Under the pieces are notes generated by a model. It was not told the DNA's origin. It did not search any database and saw nothing but the letters and a program-made list of their open reading frames with translations. The position numbers were made by a program, and so were the translations under genes. From Gonium pectorale (Eukaryota; Chlorophyta; Chlorophyceae; Chlamydomonadales; Volvocaceae): a DNA stretch of 46,590 nt. How positions within the stretch are numbered: the first letter of the stretch is position 1; every line of letters starts with the position of its first letter. Location of the stretch: assembly GCA_001584585.1 (NCBI GenBank), contig LSYV01000104.1, forward strand, positions 63,042 through 109,631, read 5' to 3'. Below, one piece after another: positions 30,707 through 43,600 of the stretch.

Positions 30707-33700
30707 TCAGTGTGCGCCGGCGGCGGCGGCGGCGGCGCCGGCCGCCTCCACCGGCCCCCCTGTCCCCAGCGCGTCGGAAATGGCCCTCAGCTGCGCTGCC
30801 ATGCGGCCCAGCTCCGAGAGCAGCGCCTCGTGCTCCGAAACCAGGTCCCCGCCGCCGCTGCCACCATTATTGCCGTACGGCTCGCCGCCGTCGCAAGCAG
30901 CCGCCGACCCTCCGGCGCAGGCGGCGGCGCCGCCGCCCGAGTCGCTCAGCAGCGCGTCAAAGGTGGGGTTGACGAAGCCGCCCGTCGCGCCGCCGCCGCC
31001 GGCGCGGTCCAGCGAGATGAGGCTGGGCAGCGACGGCGACAGCGCCGACGGCGGCGGCGACGGCAGCGGCGTCACGTCGGCGCTGTCGCAGCTGCCGCCG
31101 GCGCTGCCGACGCTCATGCTGTTGGCTCGCACGGGCCGGGGGGCGCCCTCGCCGCCGCCGCTACAGCCGTTGGAACGACCGTTGGCTTCGTTGTTGTAAC
31201 CGTTCCCGCCGCCGCCGCCAGCGGCGGCGGCGAGGTGCGCCAGAGGGTGGATGGCGGGGTGCTGCGGGGTGCGCCGCCGGCCGCCGCCGCCACCGCCGCC
31301 GCTTCCTGACGTGGCGCCGTCGGATGCGGCTGCGGCCGCGGCTCTGCCCGACGCCGCCTGACCCGGCCGCGAGTGCCGCGTCGGCGAAGAGTCGCGCGGC
31401 GTCTGCAGCGGCGGATGCGTCGCCTGGGGTCCCGGGCTGTGCTCGTCCTCGTGAGCCGCAGATGCGGCGGGGGGCGCCGGCGGCGCCGCGGGGCTGGGGG
31501 CGGCACTCACGTGGGGCGAGTTCGCGCCGCGGGGCGTCCTGCACAGGAGCATCGCACAGCGCGCGGCAGCAGAGGAGGGTAGTGGTGGTGGTGGCGGTGG
31601 TGGTGGCGGTGGTGCGGGCTGTGGCTCTCGGGAGGAGACTCCATATACATAGAAGCGACATCTGCGGGTTGGGTAGGCGGGGTGCTACGGCTACCAGCAT
31701 GTGCCCTGGATCCGGATCCTGCAGCAAACTCCCGGGGNNNNNNNNNNNNNNNNNNNNNNNNNNNNNNNNNNNNNNNNNNNNNNNNNNNNNNNNNNNNNNN
31801 NNNNNNNNNNNNNNNNNNNNNNNNNNNNNNNNNNNNNNNNNNNNNNNNNNNNNNNNNNNNNNNNNNNNNNNNNNNNNNNNNNNNNNNNNNNNNNNNNNNN
31901 NNNNNNNNNNNNNNNNNNNNNNNNNNNNNNNNNNNNNNNNNNNNNNNNNNNNNNNNNNNNNNNNNNNNNNNNNNNNNNNNNNNNNNNNNNNNNNNNNNNN
32001 NNNNNNNNNNNNNNNNNNNNNNNNNNNNNNNNNNNNNNNNNNNNNNNNNNNNNNNNNNNNNNNNNNNNNNNNNNNNNNNNNNNNNNNNNNNNNNNNNNNN
32101 NNNNNNNNNNNNNNNNNNNNNNNNNNNNNNNNNNNNNNNNNNNNNNNNNNNNNNNNNNNNNNNNNNNNNNNNNNNNNNNNNNNNNNNNNNNNNNNNNNNN
32201 NNNNNNNNNNNNNNNNNNNNNNNNNNNNNNNNNNNNNNNNNNNNNNNNNNNNNNNNNNNNNNNNNNNNNNNNNNNNNNNNNNNNNNNNNNNNNNNNNNNN
32301 NNNNNNNNNNNNNNNNNNNNNNNNNNNNNNNNNNNNNNNNNNNNNNNNNNNNNNNNNNNNNNNNNNNNNNNNNNNNNNNNNNNNNNNNNNNNNNNNNNNN
32401 NNNNNNNNNNNNNNNNNNNNNNNNNNNNNNNNNNNNNNNNNNNNNNNNNNNNNNNNNNNNNNNNNNNNNNNNNNNNNNNNNNNNNNNNNNNNNNNNNNNN
32501 NNNNNNNNNNNNNNNNNNNNNNNNNNNNNNNNNNNNNNNNNNNNCGTCGCGCTCCGTCTCCAGGGCCTCGCGCTCGGCCCGCAGCGAGTCATACCTGTGC
32601 GGGCGGCACCACCATCCGTTACAATGGCATGATCGAGGAAACTCAAACCAAGCCCATCGGAACGAAACGCGCGAGGATGCGCCCAAAAGCATCTTATACC
32701 GTTCGTTCGTTTTCTAACTTTTAAGCCTAAGCCTCTAAGCCTCCGCTTCGCCCATAGCGGTGCAAGTGCTTGGCCTCAGCGAGCGGGCCCTAAACCCTAA
32801 ACGCTAACACAAACCCTAAACGCTTATGATGCCGCCGACACATTCCGTTCTATCGATCTTCTCCCTTGCTCCGCCCCCACCTCTGCGCCGCCGCCGCCGC
32901 CTCGTCCTGGGCCTCCTGCAGCTCCCGCCGCAGCTCCGCCGCCTCGGCCGCCAGGGCCAGCCGCTCCTCCTCCGCCGCCTCCGCCGCGTCCAGGGCGGCA
33001 GAGTCCGCGAGGGCCTGAACCGGTGTGGACGGGGCGGGGTGAAGGGAAAGGGGAATGAACAACGACGAGCTGGGCGCCAGCAGCGTACGTCCCGTCGGGC
33101 GGGGCGGGGGGTGCGGGGAGCATGTGCATCTCGTGTACGACAACACCATTGCCGGTCTGCGGGTGTGCTTGCGCCTGAGCTTACGACGGCACGCTTACGA
33201 CGTATACGACGGCACGCTTACGACGTGTACGACGGCACGCTGACGACGTGTACGACGGCACGCTGACGACGTGTACGACGGCACGACCCCATGCCATGCT
33301 CCGAGCATGCTCCCGCCGCGCACCGGTCGCCCCGCCGTCCCCTCCTGGCACTAATCGGTGGCTCACGGCTGGGCTCGCCTGGGCGAACAAACGCAATGCC
33401 CAACACTGTGCAGCTTCGCCGGAGTGGATTTGCCGGAACGGCTTTGCTGGAAAGGCTTCGCCGGAGCGGCTTCGCTATGGAGGGCGGGAGGCCGACTGCG
33501 CACCTCGAGCTGCCGGTGAAGCGCCGCTAGCAGCGCGTCAGACGTGAACGTGTCGCCGCCCTCGCCGCCGGTCTCCGCCTCCGCCTCCGGTTCGCACTCG
33601 GGCACGTCCGCCAGCAGCGCACCCGCCGCCGCCTCCGCGCCCGCCTCCGTCGCAAAGCGGCTAAGCGGCAGGAAGCCGCTCGCTTCGGCCCTGGCGGCGG

Positions 33701-36700
33701 CCGCCGCCTCCGCCGCCGCCAGCACCTCCGCCAGCTCGGCGGCGTCGGCGTCGGCGGCCGCCGCCGACGTCGGGTCCGGTATGGACGCGGCCGACGGCTC
33801 GGCGCCCAGGCCGCCGAAGCTGTGGCGGCTGCCGCGGCGGGTGGCGGCGGCGCTGCGGCTGGCCCGGCGGCTGGCGGCGGCGCTGAGGCGGCGCTGTGCC
33901 ACCAGGGCCAGGCGGCCCAGGCCGCGTGTGTAGCTGCCCAGTTCCTGTAGCGACATGGCAACCGGGAGAGGGTGTTTGTTGATCAAGTCGGTGTTAATGG
34001 ACAAGCAGTATCTCTTTCGGGGATGCGAATGGAATCAGAATAATGCGTGAAACGAACATTAGACGCGTTGAGGCGGCCCACGTGCGCAGTCGGATGCTTT
34101 GGCATGATCTTCCGGGTTTCAGCACCAAGGGGGATCCCGACCCTCTTAACGTGATTAGCCAACTCAGTTCGGGAGACAGATTCCGAAGATTCCAAACAGA
34201 CAGGTTCGCAAAGAGCGCATCCTCCGCGCGGGAGACCGGATGAAGACGAGGGACGTCCTGTAGAGGGTACGGCGCAAGTTCCAGTGCCATGGCGTGCGTT
34301 CCCACCACTCCGCTCCGCCCCACTCCACCCGCCCAAGCACGCCCTCACCGCCTGGTACCGCGCGTTGGCGGCGCGCAGCTCCGCCGTCTCGGCGGCAGCG
34401 GCCCGCGCCGTGCCGGCGTCCGTCAGCACCACGCCGCCGCCGCTGAGCCGCGACGCCAACGAGGCCAGCCCCGACAGCTGGTACTGCAGGTCGACCTGTG
34501 CAACGGCGGAAGAAACGCAAGTCAATGTTCAGCTCTGAGTAGCGAGAACTTGTTGGGCATGTGTAAGACCTCCAATGCCGTATCTTGCCAGGATCAGTAG
34601 CGAGTGCTTGGGTCGTTGACGTCACATCAAGGGCACGTAACCGGGGTTAGGATGGATGTGTGGTGGTGTTTCCCCTGGCGATCCGATCCGCCACGAAGAG
34701 AGGCGCGAACAGCTCAAGGACGGATCGGGTTCCTAGTCGTCAGGAATTCTCTCCTCTCGGGGCGCTACTCGTGCACATTGCTACACGCCGCGGTGATTGG
34801 GGATGTGACGGTCTGTCGCGGGGACTCAAGCCCCAATGGGATGGGCGTGACGGACTTGCCGCGCACTTGTGGGCAGGTCGGGGTATCGCATCTTCGGGGC
34901 GCTTCCCTTGCGCAGCGAGGCGCTACGCTTTCACGCCCTCGCTGCAATAATAAAACAATAAAACGGAGTGAATGTTGGGGTGGGTGGTCTCTTACCCGTG
35001 TGGCCCGCTGTCGCGGGGTGCGGATGCCCGACGCCTCCGACTCGGTTACCGGCGTCGCTGCGGCGGTGCTGCCGGCGTCGGCGGCGTCGCCGGCCGGCGT
35101 GCTGGGGCCGTCGCCGCCGGCGGCGGCAGCGGCCGGCATGCCGTCCGCCACCACCTCTATGCGCACCTCGGGCGGCGGCTCGCCGCGCGTCGCGCGGCGG
35201 CGCGTCCCCGCGGGCGGCGGCGGCGACGCCTTCTCCTTGTCCTTGTCCTTATCCCTGTCACGCTCGCGCTCCTTGTCCTGGTCGCGCTGCGGCGTGCACT
35301 CGGCGCTGCTGGCGGCGCTGCCGCCTCCGCCGCCCTCTCCGCCGCCGGCGGCGGCGGGTCCGTCGCCAGCCCCCGCGACGCCTACGGCCGGGCTGCCGCC
35401 GCGGGGCAGGCCGCTCAGCGAGTCGCGCTGCGTCACGAGCGCGGTGGCGAGCTTGGTTCCCATGGTCGCCAGCGCCACCGCGGAGAGGGCCTGCTCTGCC
35501 GCCGCGGCGAACTCTGTCAGCTGCAATTGGGGAATCGGGGAACAAAGATGCGGAACAAAGCGCGTCGACACCGACAGACACAGCGACAGGCGCAAACGGG
35601 AATCGGGGAACACCAGGATGCGGACAGCTCTCGCTAGGTAACGTCTCCGCCTGCAGCCGCCAGCGCCTCCACGCATCAAAAGGACGGCTATAATCGACCA
35701 CATCGAGGAAAAAGCTCCCCGGACGGGCCCGCCACGCTTCGCCCATCTTGTGATTGGGATGCCTGCTCCCCCTTCCCCCCGGCCCTCCCCCCGGCCCTTC
35801 TCCCGCCACGCCGGGCCGCCGGTCGCGCCACGCCGGGGGTAGAGGCGGCGCCATTGGATATCTCATCGAAGGCGCACCCAGGCCTCGCAAGCAGCTAACG
35901 CGTGTTCTTCGAGTACAACAGCCCTGTACCTGCAGGTCCGCCACCCGGAGCTGCTCCTCCAGGGCCGCCGCCTCCGCCCGCACGCCCCGGAGCTCCCCCT
36001 CCGCGGCCGCGGCGCGCTCCTCGGCCTCCTGCGCCAGAAGCGTCAGGCAGGAGACCTGCGGGCTCGAGGGAAGGGGGCGCAGCCGATTGTGTGTGTTACG
36101 GGTTGCGCGCATTGCGGGGGGGGGGGCTGTCGAGGACCTAGGTTTGGATGGTAAGGTCAGCTGCATTGGAGGGGGGGGGGGGGCGGAGGGGCACGAGCAT
36201 AGTCAGGCGATGGATCCGCGGGCGCGGAAGTCGTGTGTTGCAGGTGGGGGTTCGAGGACCAGGCGCGGGGGTTGGGGACTGGGGGTCGTGGTGGTGTCCG
36301 CGCGGAGAGTGGTATGTTGCGCCTCGCTTGCCGCGCGTTTTGCGGATGGGGGCTTTAGAAACTGGGTTTGTGATGGGTAACCGGTCCAAGGCCAGCGGCA
36401 TTCGCGTGGTTGGGGAGGGCCGTGATGGGCGCCAGCGACGACTACATGACGGCGACAGCCCGACGGCCCGAGGGAAGGAAACGGGCGGAGAGGATCATCC
36501 AGTCACGTATTGTGGAAGCCTCCACCAGCAAGCCCCCCGGAACCCTACGCGTACGTACCTGCTCCGTGAGCTTGATGCACTCGGGCCAATTCACGGCACC
36601 GCCCTCGGGCTCGGCCGCGGCTGCGTGCACGTGCGGCAGGCGGGCAGGGGCAAGAGACGGGGTCAGCGAGTATGCGCCGCGGGCATCGCACGGGGCCCAT

Positions 36701-37126
36701 GACTCGCAAACCGGAAAGCCCAGCACACCAGGAAGCAGACATTGAGCAGGGGAAGGGGAAGGGGGACAGGGGATGGGGTGCGTCCCGCAAGGCTAAGCCG
36801 TGATGGGGCCTATGACCAGCTAACCTGGTGCTTAACCGAAATCCCGAAGAAGACACCAACCAGAGCAACCCACCCAACCCGCCAGCGGGAGCCAAACACC
36901 TACTTGCTTCGGGGGACGCGGTCTGCCAGCTGCCGGCTGACAGTTCGCCCCGCGCGCCACCGCCCTGGCTCGGCGAGGCCTCGTCCGCCGCAGCGCCGTC
37001 ATGGCTCGGGGCGGCCTCGTCCGCCGCAGCGCCGTCATGGCTCGAGGCGGCCTCGCTCGCCGCACCGCCGCCCGCACCCAGCTGCCCCAGCGCGCCCGCG
37101 CCGCTGCGCCTCTGAGCCAGGAACGC
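30707..37126 (-). CDS. Coiled-coil / low-complexity protein, left gene model (gap inside)
   Basis: Exons on the minus strand: 37126-36904, 36620-36559, 36055-35930, 35520-34996, 34495-34349, 33944-33504, 33014-32881, 32594 into the gap, then after the gap 31538-30707 with the stop. Every junction left of 37126 and right of the gap keeps phase. Helical, heptad-like Ala/Glu stretches occur in exons 3 (LTLLAQEAEERAAAAEGELR), 5, 6 and 7 (LAAEAAELRRELQEAQDEAA). Exon 4 carries an alternating Lys/Arg/Asp/Glu run (KERERDRDKDKDKEK). The last exon is Ser/Gly/Ala-rich and ends AAAAAAGAH. The first exon begins at an acceptor, so either an upstream exon is missing or this is the 3' part of the gene to the right. 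At least one exon may lie in the 807-N gap. The function is unknown; a structural scaffold (cytoskeletal, Golgi or centriolar) is a guess from the coiled coils only. Confidence 0.6.
31738..32544. other. Assembly gap (807 N)
   Basis: This is a run of N inside the left coiled-coil gene. An exon (RYDSLRAEREALETERD) runs into its right edge and a His/Pro-rich sequence emerges on its left, so coding sequence is missing. Confidence 0.99.
32788..32822 (+). repeat. Telomere-like CCCTAAA repeats in an intron
   Basis: CCCTAAACCCTAAACG is followed a few bases later by AAACCCTAAACG. Three CCCTAAA units resemble plant-type telomeric repeats; Chlamydomonas itself uses TTTTAGGG. They lie between exons 32881-33014 and 32594. 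Confidence 0.8.
33183..33286. repeat. 23-bp minisatellite in an intron
   Basis: Four 23-bp units (ACGACGGCACGCTTACGACG plus TAT/TGT) start at 33183, 33206, 33229 and 33252, with a partial fifth from 33275. They lie in the intron between exons 33504-33944 and 32881-33014. Confidence 0.93.
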
Positions 37127-37628
37127 CTGCGTCCGGCCAGAGGGAAACCCAGGTGCTGATGAGTCGAGAGCTCGGGGCGCTGCAGCAGCGTTCGCGTGTG
37201 GGCCACAAACGTTACAGAGAGGCGGACACAAGACGGCAGCGTGGTCAGGGGTCATGGCGGCAGCAGGATCACCAGATTGCAGCAACCCATTAACTTGCGG
37301 CCAAACGTTAAGAGAAGCGTTTTATTGATATGTGCGCTTCTTTTCTCTTGTAAACACATGTCCTGCACGCCTAGGTTGGGAGTCAAGACCCGCTTGTCCC
37401 CACAAGCTATCGGCTAGGTTATTGCTCGCCGCCCATTCCCACAATGTCAGGAAGCGACGGGCGTGGCAACGCTGGTCTAGCCTAATCAGTCCGTAAACCG
37501 CACGCATGTACCTGACTGCTCTCACGAGATGACGCCCTGCTACTCTAGACGAACACACCCACGGCACCGAACGTCCTTCCCAACCGCACGAGAATCAGGA
37601 GGAAGGGGCAGGGCCCCAGCGAAACAGG
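37127..37628. other. Intron or intergenic spacer between coiled-coil models
   Basis: 502 bases of lower GC content separate the stop at 37629 from the acceptor at 37126. On the minus strand there is a possible 33-base exon (AGT at about 37546 to CAG at about 37514, reading SSRASSRESSQ, CTAG acceptor, GTACAT donor). An open frame with an ATG at 37255 also runs into the exon at 37126. Neither is strong enough to call. Confidence 0.45.
37212..37216 (-). terminator. TGTAA polyadenylation signal (putative)
   Basis: A minus-strand TGTAA lies about 410 bases past the stop at 37629. If used, it ends the right-hand coiled-coil gene and supports the two-gene model. Confidence 0.4.
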
Positions 37629-40600
37629 TCAGAACGGCCCCGCCCCCTTCTTGGGCGTCGCCGTCAGCGCAACGCGGCAGTCCGTGCCGCTGCTGCAGCT
37701 GCGCGCGCTGTCGCCGGGGCTGCCGACGGCCTCCGCCTTCCCATTGCCCACATCCAGTCCGGCGCCAGCCCTGCCATCACCACCACCGACGTCGGCGCCT
37801 CCCCCCTCGGCGCCCTCGCCAGCCACCCCAGCCACCAGCCCCAAGCGCGACCTTGGCTTCACTGGCGACTGCGCGGCGGAGCCACCACCATCACCGCCGC
37901 TGCCGCCGCCGCCAGGTCTGCGCGGCGACAGCAGCCCCCTGGCGCCCACGAAGACGCCGCTCGTGGCCTCCTCCCCGTCCTCCTCCCCCTCCGTGCCGAC
38001 GCTGCCGCTGAGCGCCCGGCCGTTCCCGTCCCACACACCGCCGCCGCCAACGCTCCATACCCCGCTCCCGCTCCACGCCCCGCTGCCCGACCCGCCCGAA
38101 CCCACCCGGATCGCCCCCGCCTGCCCATCCATCATCTTGAGCAGCGCCGCCAGGTTGCTGTTGGCGGTGAGGCTGCCCGCCTCGGCAACCTCCATGCGGC
38201 TCCCCAGCGCGCTGAGCCGCTCCGCCTCCTCCGCGGTCTCGGCCTCCCAGCGGGCGCGGGCCGCCGCGAACTCGGCGTCGAGGGCCTGCGTGATGTGAGG
38301 CAGTGGGGGTCCCCGGTAAGAGGAAAAGCCGCATGGAGAGCGCACACAGGCGGGTGCGCAAAGGCCACCGGGCACTTGTGACTTAGGCACCGGCCACTTG
38401 GCCCTTTCACCGTTTCATGTTAATGAACACAACACGTACTCAGTACGGCAGTATTTTGGTTAAAAAGCTTTGATAGCTGTCAGATTGGCGCTGGCACCGA
38501 CAAACGCGTGTTGAACGTGACGTCCCATGATGACCCCATACATGAAACGCTGCTTCGTTTGGACGTTCAAAGCGCCCGCCCTCGCCTGCCCACCTGCAGC
38601 TTGTCGTTCAGCCCGCGGGCCTCCGCCTCGCGCTCCTCCACACGCGCGTGCAGGGACGCGACCTCCTCCGCGCGCCGCGCCGCCAGCGCCTCCGCGGCCG
38701 ACAGGCGCTCCGCGCACGCGGCCGCCTCCTCGGCCCGGCGCTGCGCCTCCGCGGCCGCCGCCGCCGCCTCCGCCGCCTCCGCCAGCTGCTGCTGCAGGCC
38801 CTCCACCTGCGCCATGTGGGTCGCGTGCGCCTGGCGGATGCCCTCCTCGGCCAGCGCCAGCGACGCCGCCTGCGCGGACGCCAGCTCCTTGGCGGCCGCA
38901 AGCTCCTGCTCCGCGACCTTGACCTTGTCCCGCAGCGCCGCGGCCTCGCCCTCGGCCGCCGCCAGCCGCTCCTCCAGCATCGCCGCAGCGGCGGCGTGCA
39001 CACCAGAGGTGGCCCGCAGGTCGTCAAGTAGGGCCTGCAGGGCAGCGAGCTCCGACGCCTGACGGTCACGCTCCGCCGCGACCGCAGCCAGTGCCGGCGC
39101 CCGGGTCTCCAGCTCTGAGAGCCGCTGCAGGGAGACCGCCTCCGCGCCCGCCAGCAGGCCAGCCGTGGTGGCGGCCTGGGCCGCGAGGTCCTCAGCACCG
39201 CTCCTGGCGGCCGCGAGCTGCGCTTGTAGCGACGCCACGTCAGCCGACAGCTTGGCTGCTTGGGCCTTGGCGTCGTCTAGCTGCGCCTGGAGGGAAGCGC
39301 TGGCAGTCGCCCGCTCCTCCGCTGCAAGCTGTGCAGCCCGCAGCTGCTGCTCCAGCGAAGCAATGTGCTGCGCCTGGCGGTCGTGCTTCTCTGCGACTGC
39401 AGCCAGCTCCTGCGCCTGGGCCTCCAGCTCAGACCTGCGCTGCAGGGAGAATGCCTCTGAGCCCGCAAGGAGGCCGGCCGTTGTGGCGGCCTGGCAGGCG
39501 AGGTCCTCCGCGCCGCTCCTGGCGGCAGCAAGCTGCGCCTGCAGCAACGCAACGCTGGCAGAGCTCTTGGCCCCCTCTGCCTTCGCGTCGTCTAGCTGAG
39601 CCTGCAGGGCGGCAACGTCGCCAGAGAGCCTTGCTGCGTCGGCCCTTGCGTCCGCCAGTTTAGCCTCCTGCGAGGAGCTTCCCGCGGCCCGCTCCTCCGC
39701 GGCCTGCAGCGACGCCTGCAGCGTCGCTACCTGCGCCGCGCGCTGTTCCGCCTCCGCCACCGCCGCCTTGACCTGCAGCTCAAGCTCCGAGATGGCGACC
39801 GCCTTGGCCTCGTCCGCAGCCTCGGCCGCCGCCAGCTGCACCCTGAGCGCGTCCACCAGGGAGACCTGCTCCGCCGCCGCCGCGGCTGCGGCCGCCAGCT
39901 CGGTCCGCAGCGCTGCCGCGTCGTCGGCGCGCTGATCAACAGCGACGCCCATCTCCTGTAGCCTCCCCTCCAGCTGCTTGGCGTTGGCAGCTGCGTCATC
40001 GGCCCGCGCCTCCGCGGCGACCAGGTTTGCCTGCAGGGAGGCGACCTGGGCGCTGTGGGCCGCGTCCAGCGCCTCGACCTCCTTGAGGGCGGCCTGGAGG
40101 GCCGCCGCCTTCACCACGTGCTCCTCCGCGTTGGCCTCCGCAGACGCCAGCTGCATCTGAGTGGCGGACAGCGCGGCGGAGAGCGCCGCCTCGCGCTCAT
40201 CGTGCAGCTCCGCCAGCTCGGCGGCGCGCTGGCGGCTGGTGGCGTCAGACGCGGCCGCCTCGTCGAGGGTTGCATGAAGCCGCTCGGTCACGGCCTGCAA
40301 AGCAGAAATATCCAGACATGGTTACGGAAGCGCATTTCTCTCTTCTGTAACGCTGCTTGAAACGTTTATCTGGCCTGTACTACAAGTACCAGCAAGCAGC
40401 TGCCATTAGGCGTGATATGGTGCCCTTGATGCCTCACCTGGAGCTCAGCTCGAATACGGCTGCTCTCTTCCGCAGCGGCTCCCGCCTCATTGTCCCGCGT
40501 GGAGAGCGTCTGGAGGGGCGGGGTGTGTGGAGGAAACGATGTGTTGGTGAGAGGAGCTCGGCAAGAGGATCATTGGGGCTCGAGAATTGCCTGTTTTTCG

Positions 40601-43600
40601 AATGGCGATTGGAAGGCACGCGAAGCGCGTGCTGCCCATGTTCCGTAGGTCCGGAGAATGACGAAAACTACGCGAGGCCCGTAGAATCTTCTGTAAACTG
40701 GGATCTCGCCGTATGGTGTCGCATGAACATCATCGCAGCATCATAACTGCCGCACGCCGCACGCGATCCGGCTCCCTCCAGCAACTGAAGACCAACCAGT
40801 ATGTCGTGCACAGGACCCACCCGCCCCACCTGCAATGCGCGCAGCGCAGCGTCCCGCTCCGCCTCGAGCTGCGCCGCCGTGGTGGCGTACACGCCGCGCA
40901 CCGCAGCCGCGGCCGCCGTCCGCGCCGCCAGGCGCGCGACGGCCGCCACGAGCTCCTGCCGCTCCAACTCCAGCAGCGCCTTGTCCTCCGCGACGCCGTC
41001 CAGCTCCTTGGACGCGGCACCGTGCTGCGCCGCAAGGGTGTTGTAGGCGCAGCCCAGCTCCTCCAGCTGCTGACCCAGTCCGTCCCGCTCGGCCTCGACC
41101 ACTCCCAGGGCCACCACCGTGTCAGCATGCGCTGCCGTTGCCGCCTTCGCCCTGTCCACCGCCGCATCACAGCTCGCCGCCGCGGCGGACAGCTGGGCGC
41201 GGAGCGAAGAGACCTCCGCAGACAGGGTGCCCACCTGTTCCTGCGCCGGGGCCCGGGTCTCCAGCTCTGAGAGCCGCTGCAGGGAGACCGCCTCCGCGCC
41301 CGCCAGCAGGCCAGCCGTGATGGCGGCCTGGGCCGCGAGGTCCTCAGCGCCGCTCCTGGCGGCGGCGAGCTGCGCTTGTAGCGACGCCACGCCAGCCGAC
41401 AGCTTGACTGCTTGGGCCTTGGCGTCGTCTAGCTGCGCCTGGAGCGAAGCGCTGGCAGTCGCCCGCTCCTTCGCCACGCGCTCAGCGGCCCGCAGCTGCT
41501 CCTCCAGCGAAGCAATGTGCTGCACCTGGCGGTCGCGCTCCTCTACGACTGCAGCCAGCTCCTGCGCCTGGGCCTCCAGCTCGTAGATGCGCCGCTGGGA
41601 GACTGCCTCTGCGCCGGCCAGGAGGCCGGCCGTTGTGGCGGCCTGGCAGGCGAGGTCCTCCGCGCCACTCCTGGCGGCGACAAGCTGCGCCTGCAGCGAC
41701 GCAACGCTGGCAGAGCTCTTGGCCCCCTCTGCCTTCGCGTCGTCTAGCTGAGCCTGCAGGGCGGCAACGTCGCCAGCAGCCGCGAGCTGTGCTCTAAGCG
41801 ACACCGCGTCGGTGCGGAGCTCATCGGCGTCCGCAGACAGGCGCTCCACCTGCTCCGACGCAAGCGCCAGCTGCTCGCGAAGGCTGGCTTCCTCAGCCGC
41901 CCTGGCGGTGGCGCGCACCGCGCCCGCGGCCAGAAGCCGCGCTGCCAGGCCGTTTAGCTCTGCGACGGCTGCGTCCCGTTCGGCAGTTGCCGCCGTCGCC
42001 AGCTCGTCCAGCCGCGCCCCCGCTTGCATGTGGCCGTCGCGAACCTGAAGGGATGATTTGGAATAGCGGAAAACGTTTTCGGTTGTTCTTAACGTTGCCA
42101 AGCAGAGGCACTGAATTAGGTGTTTCTCTAGGCGAGTAGACGGGCAAATCGTGGTTGCCGGACGCAAAAAGGACCGAAGTAGTACAAGGAGGACAGCAAG
42201 CTGGCCCATCACGACACCCCGCAAAAGGCGCTTTGAATATCTGATCTGAACGTGTAGGGCAGCTGCAAAGTAATGATGCGCAAGTGCGGGGGGGGCGACG
42301 AGGCGACGACCCATGGGTCTCCGAATGCGACTGCGCGATGGCAGTGGCTGCACACCATTTATTCCCACGGGAAGTGCGCCTACACCATGACAAGGGGCGA
42401 TGCCCGGGAGTTTCTCCTCGCAACGCAGAGGACCGACCCGCGGGTCAGACACGTGTCACAAATCCTTACCCCTCCTGCCACATAAAGGACCGCCCTTTCG
42501 GGAAGCATACAGGCCACACACTCCCAACACATTCTACGCTTGCAGACGGTCAGATCCAAGCGTACCCAAGCGTGCGATTTGCGAGCCTCCTGTCGGCTGA
42601 CAACGCTACCCTTGACCCAACACCCCGCATCAGCGGCCCACAAGACCCACCGCACCTGCTGCAGCGCCGCGCGCTCGCGCCGGATGCGGTCCAGGTCGGC
42701 GGCGTCGCGGGCCATCTGCGCCCGGGCGCTGCGCAGCTCCTCGCGTGCCTCCTCCACCTCCCGCTGCGCAGCCTGGAGCTCCTCGCGCGCCTCCTCCGCC
42801 TCCTGCTGCGCCCCGTACTCGGACTCGCGCAGTGACAGCGCCTCCTGGCGCGCCATCTCTCCAGCCGCCTCCGCGGCCGTGACGGCCCGCTGCGCCGCCC
42901 TGAGCTCCTCGCGCGCTGCCCTGAGCTCCTCGCGCGCCGAGTCGACCTGCAACCGCGCCAGGCGGGCCTCCTCTCGGGCGTCGGCCGCCTGCGCCTCGGC
43001 GGCCACGGCCCGCGCGTCGGCCGCCCAGGCGTCGTCCCGCGCAGCCGCCGCCTCCTCGCGCATCGCGTCCATTTGGCCGCGGACAGCCTCACGCGCGTCC
43101 TCAGCCTCCTGGGTGGCAGCCTCGGCACGGGCGGCTGCGGCCTCGGCGCGGGCGGTCGCGTCCTCGGCTTCCTGGGCCGCCGCATCCGCACGGGCGGCGG
43201 CGGCCTGTTGCTCCTCCTTGGCAGCTTGGAGGTCAGCCTGCGGGATGGCGAAAGAGAGTTGCGGCGCCGGCATAAATTGCGGTTTTGGGATACGGAACGT
43301 ACGGGAGTCCAGGAGAAAGGGTGTGAAGAACAAGGAGCTGGGCGCGAGGGTCTATCCGTCCGGCGGCAAACCCAGTCCTTGCCTCGTTTCCTAGGATGCC
43401 GGCGATCCAGGAGTGAAAGGACGGGAGTGAGCCCACTTGGCACATACCCGGGCAATTGCAATGCCGAATGATATACAAACCAGCAGAAAAGGCACTCCCC
43501 TAGCAAAACCCGGTTCCACACGCTTGTTAGGCGTATTATGAGGTCGGCGTTTTGATTGCACTGATCCCTTTCACAGACATGTCGGGAGCGTGTGGAAGGC

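Noticed and set aside
38594..42044. Arg/Ala/Pro-rich open frames in other phases over the coiled-coil exons
   Set aside because: They are out-of-frame readings of GC-rich Ala/Glu coding sequence. Only one frame gives heptads and phase-consistent splice sites.
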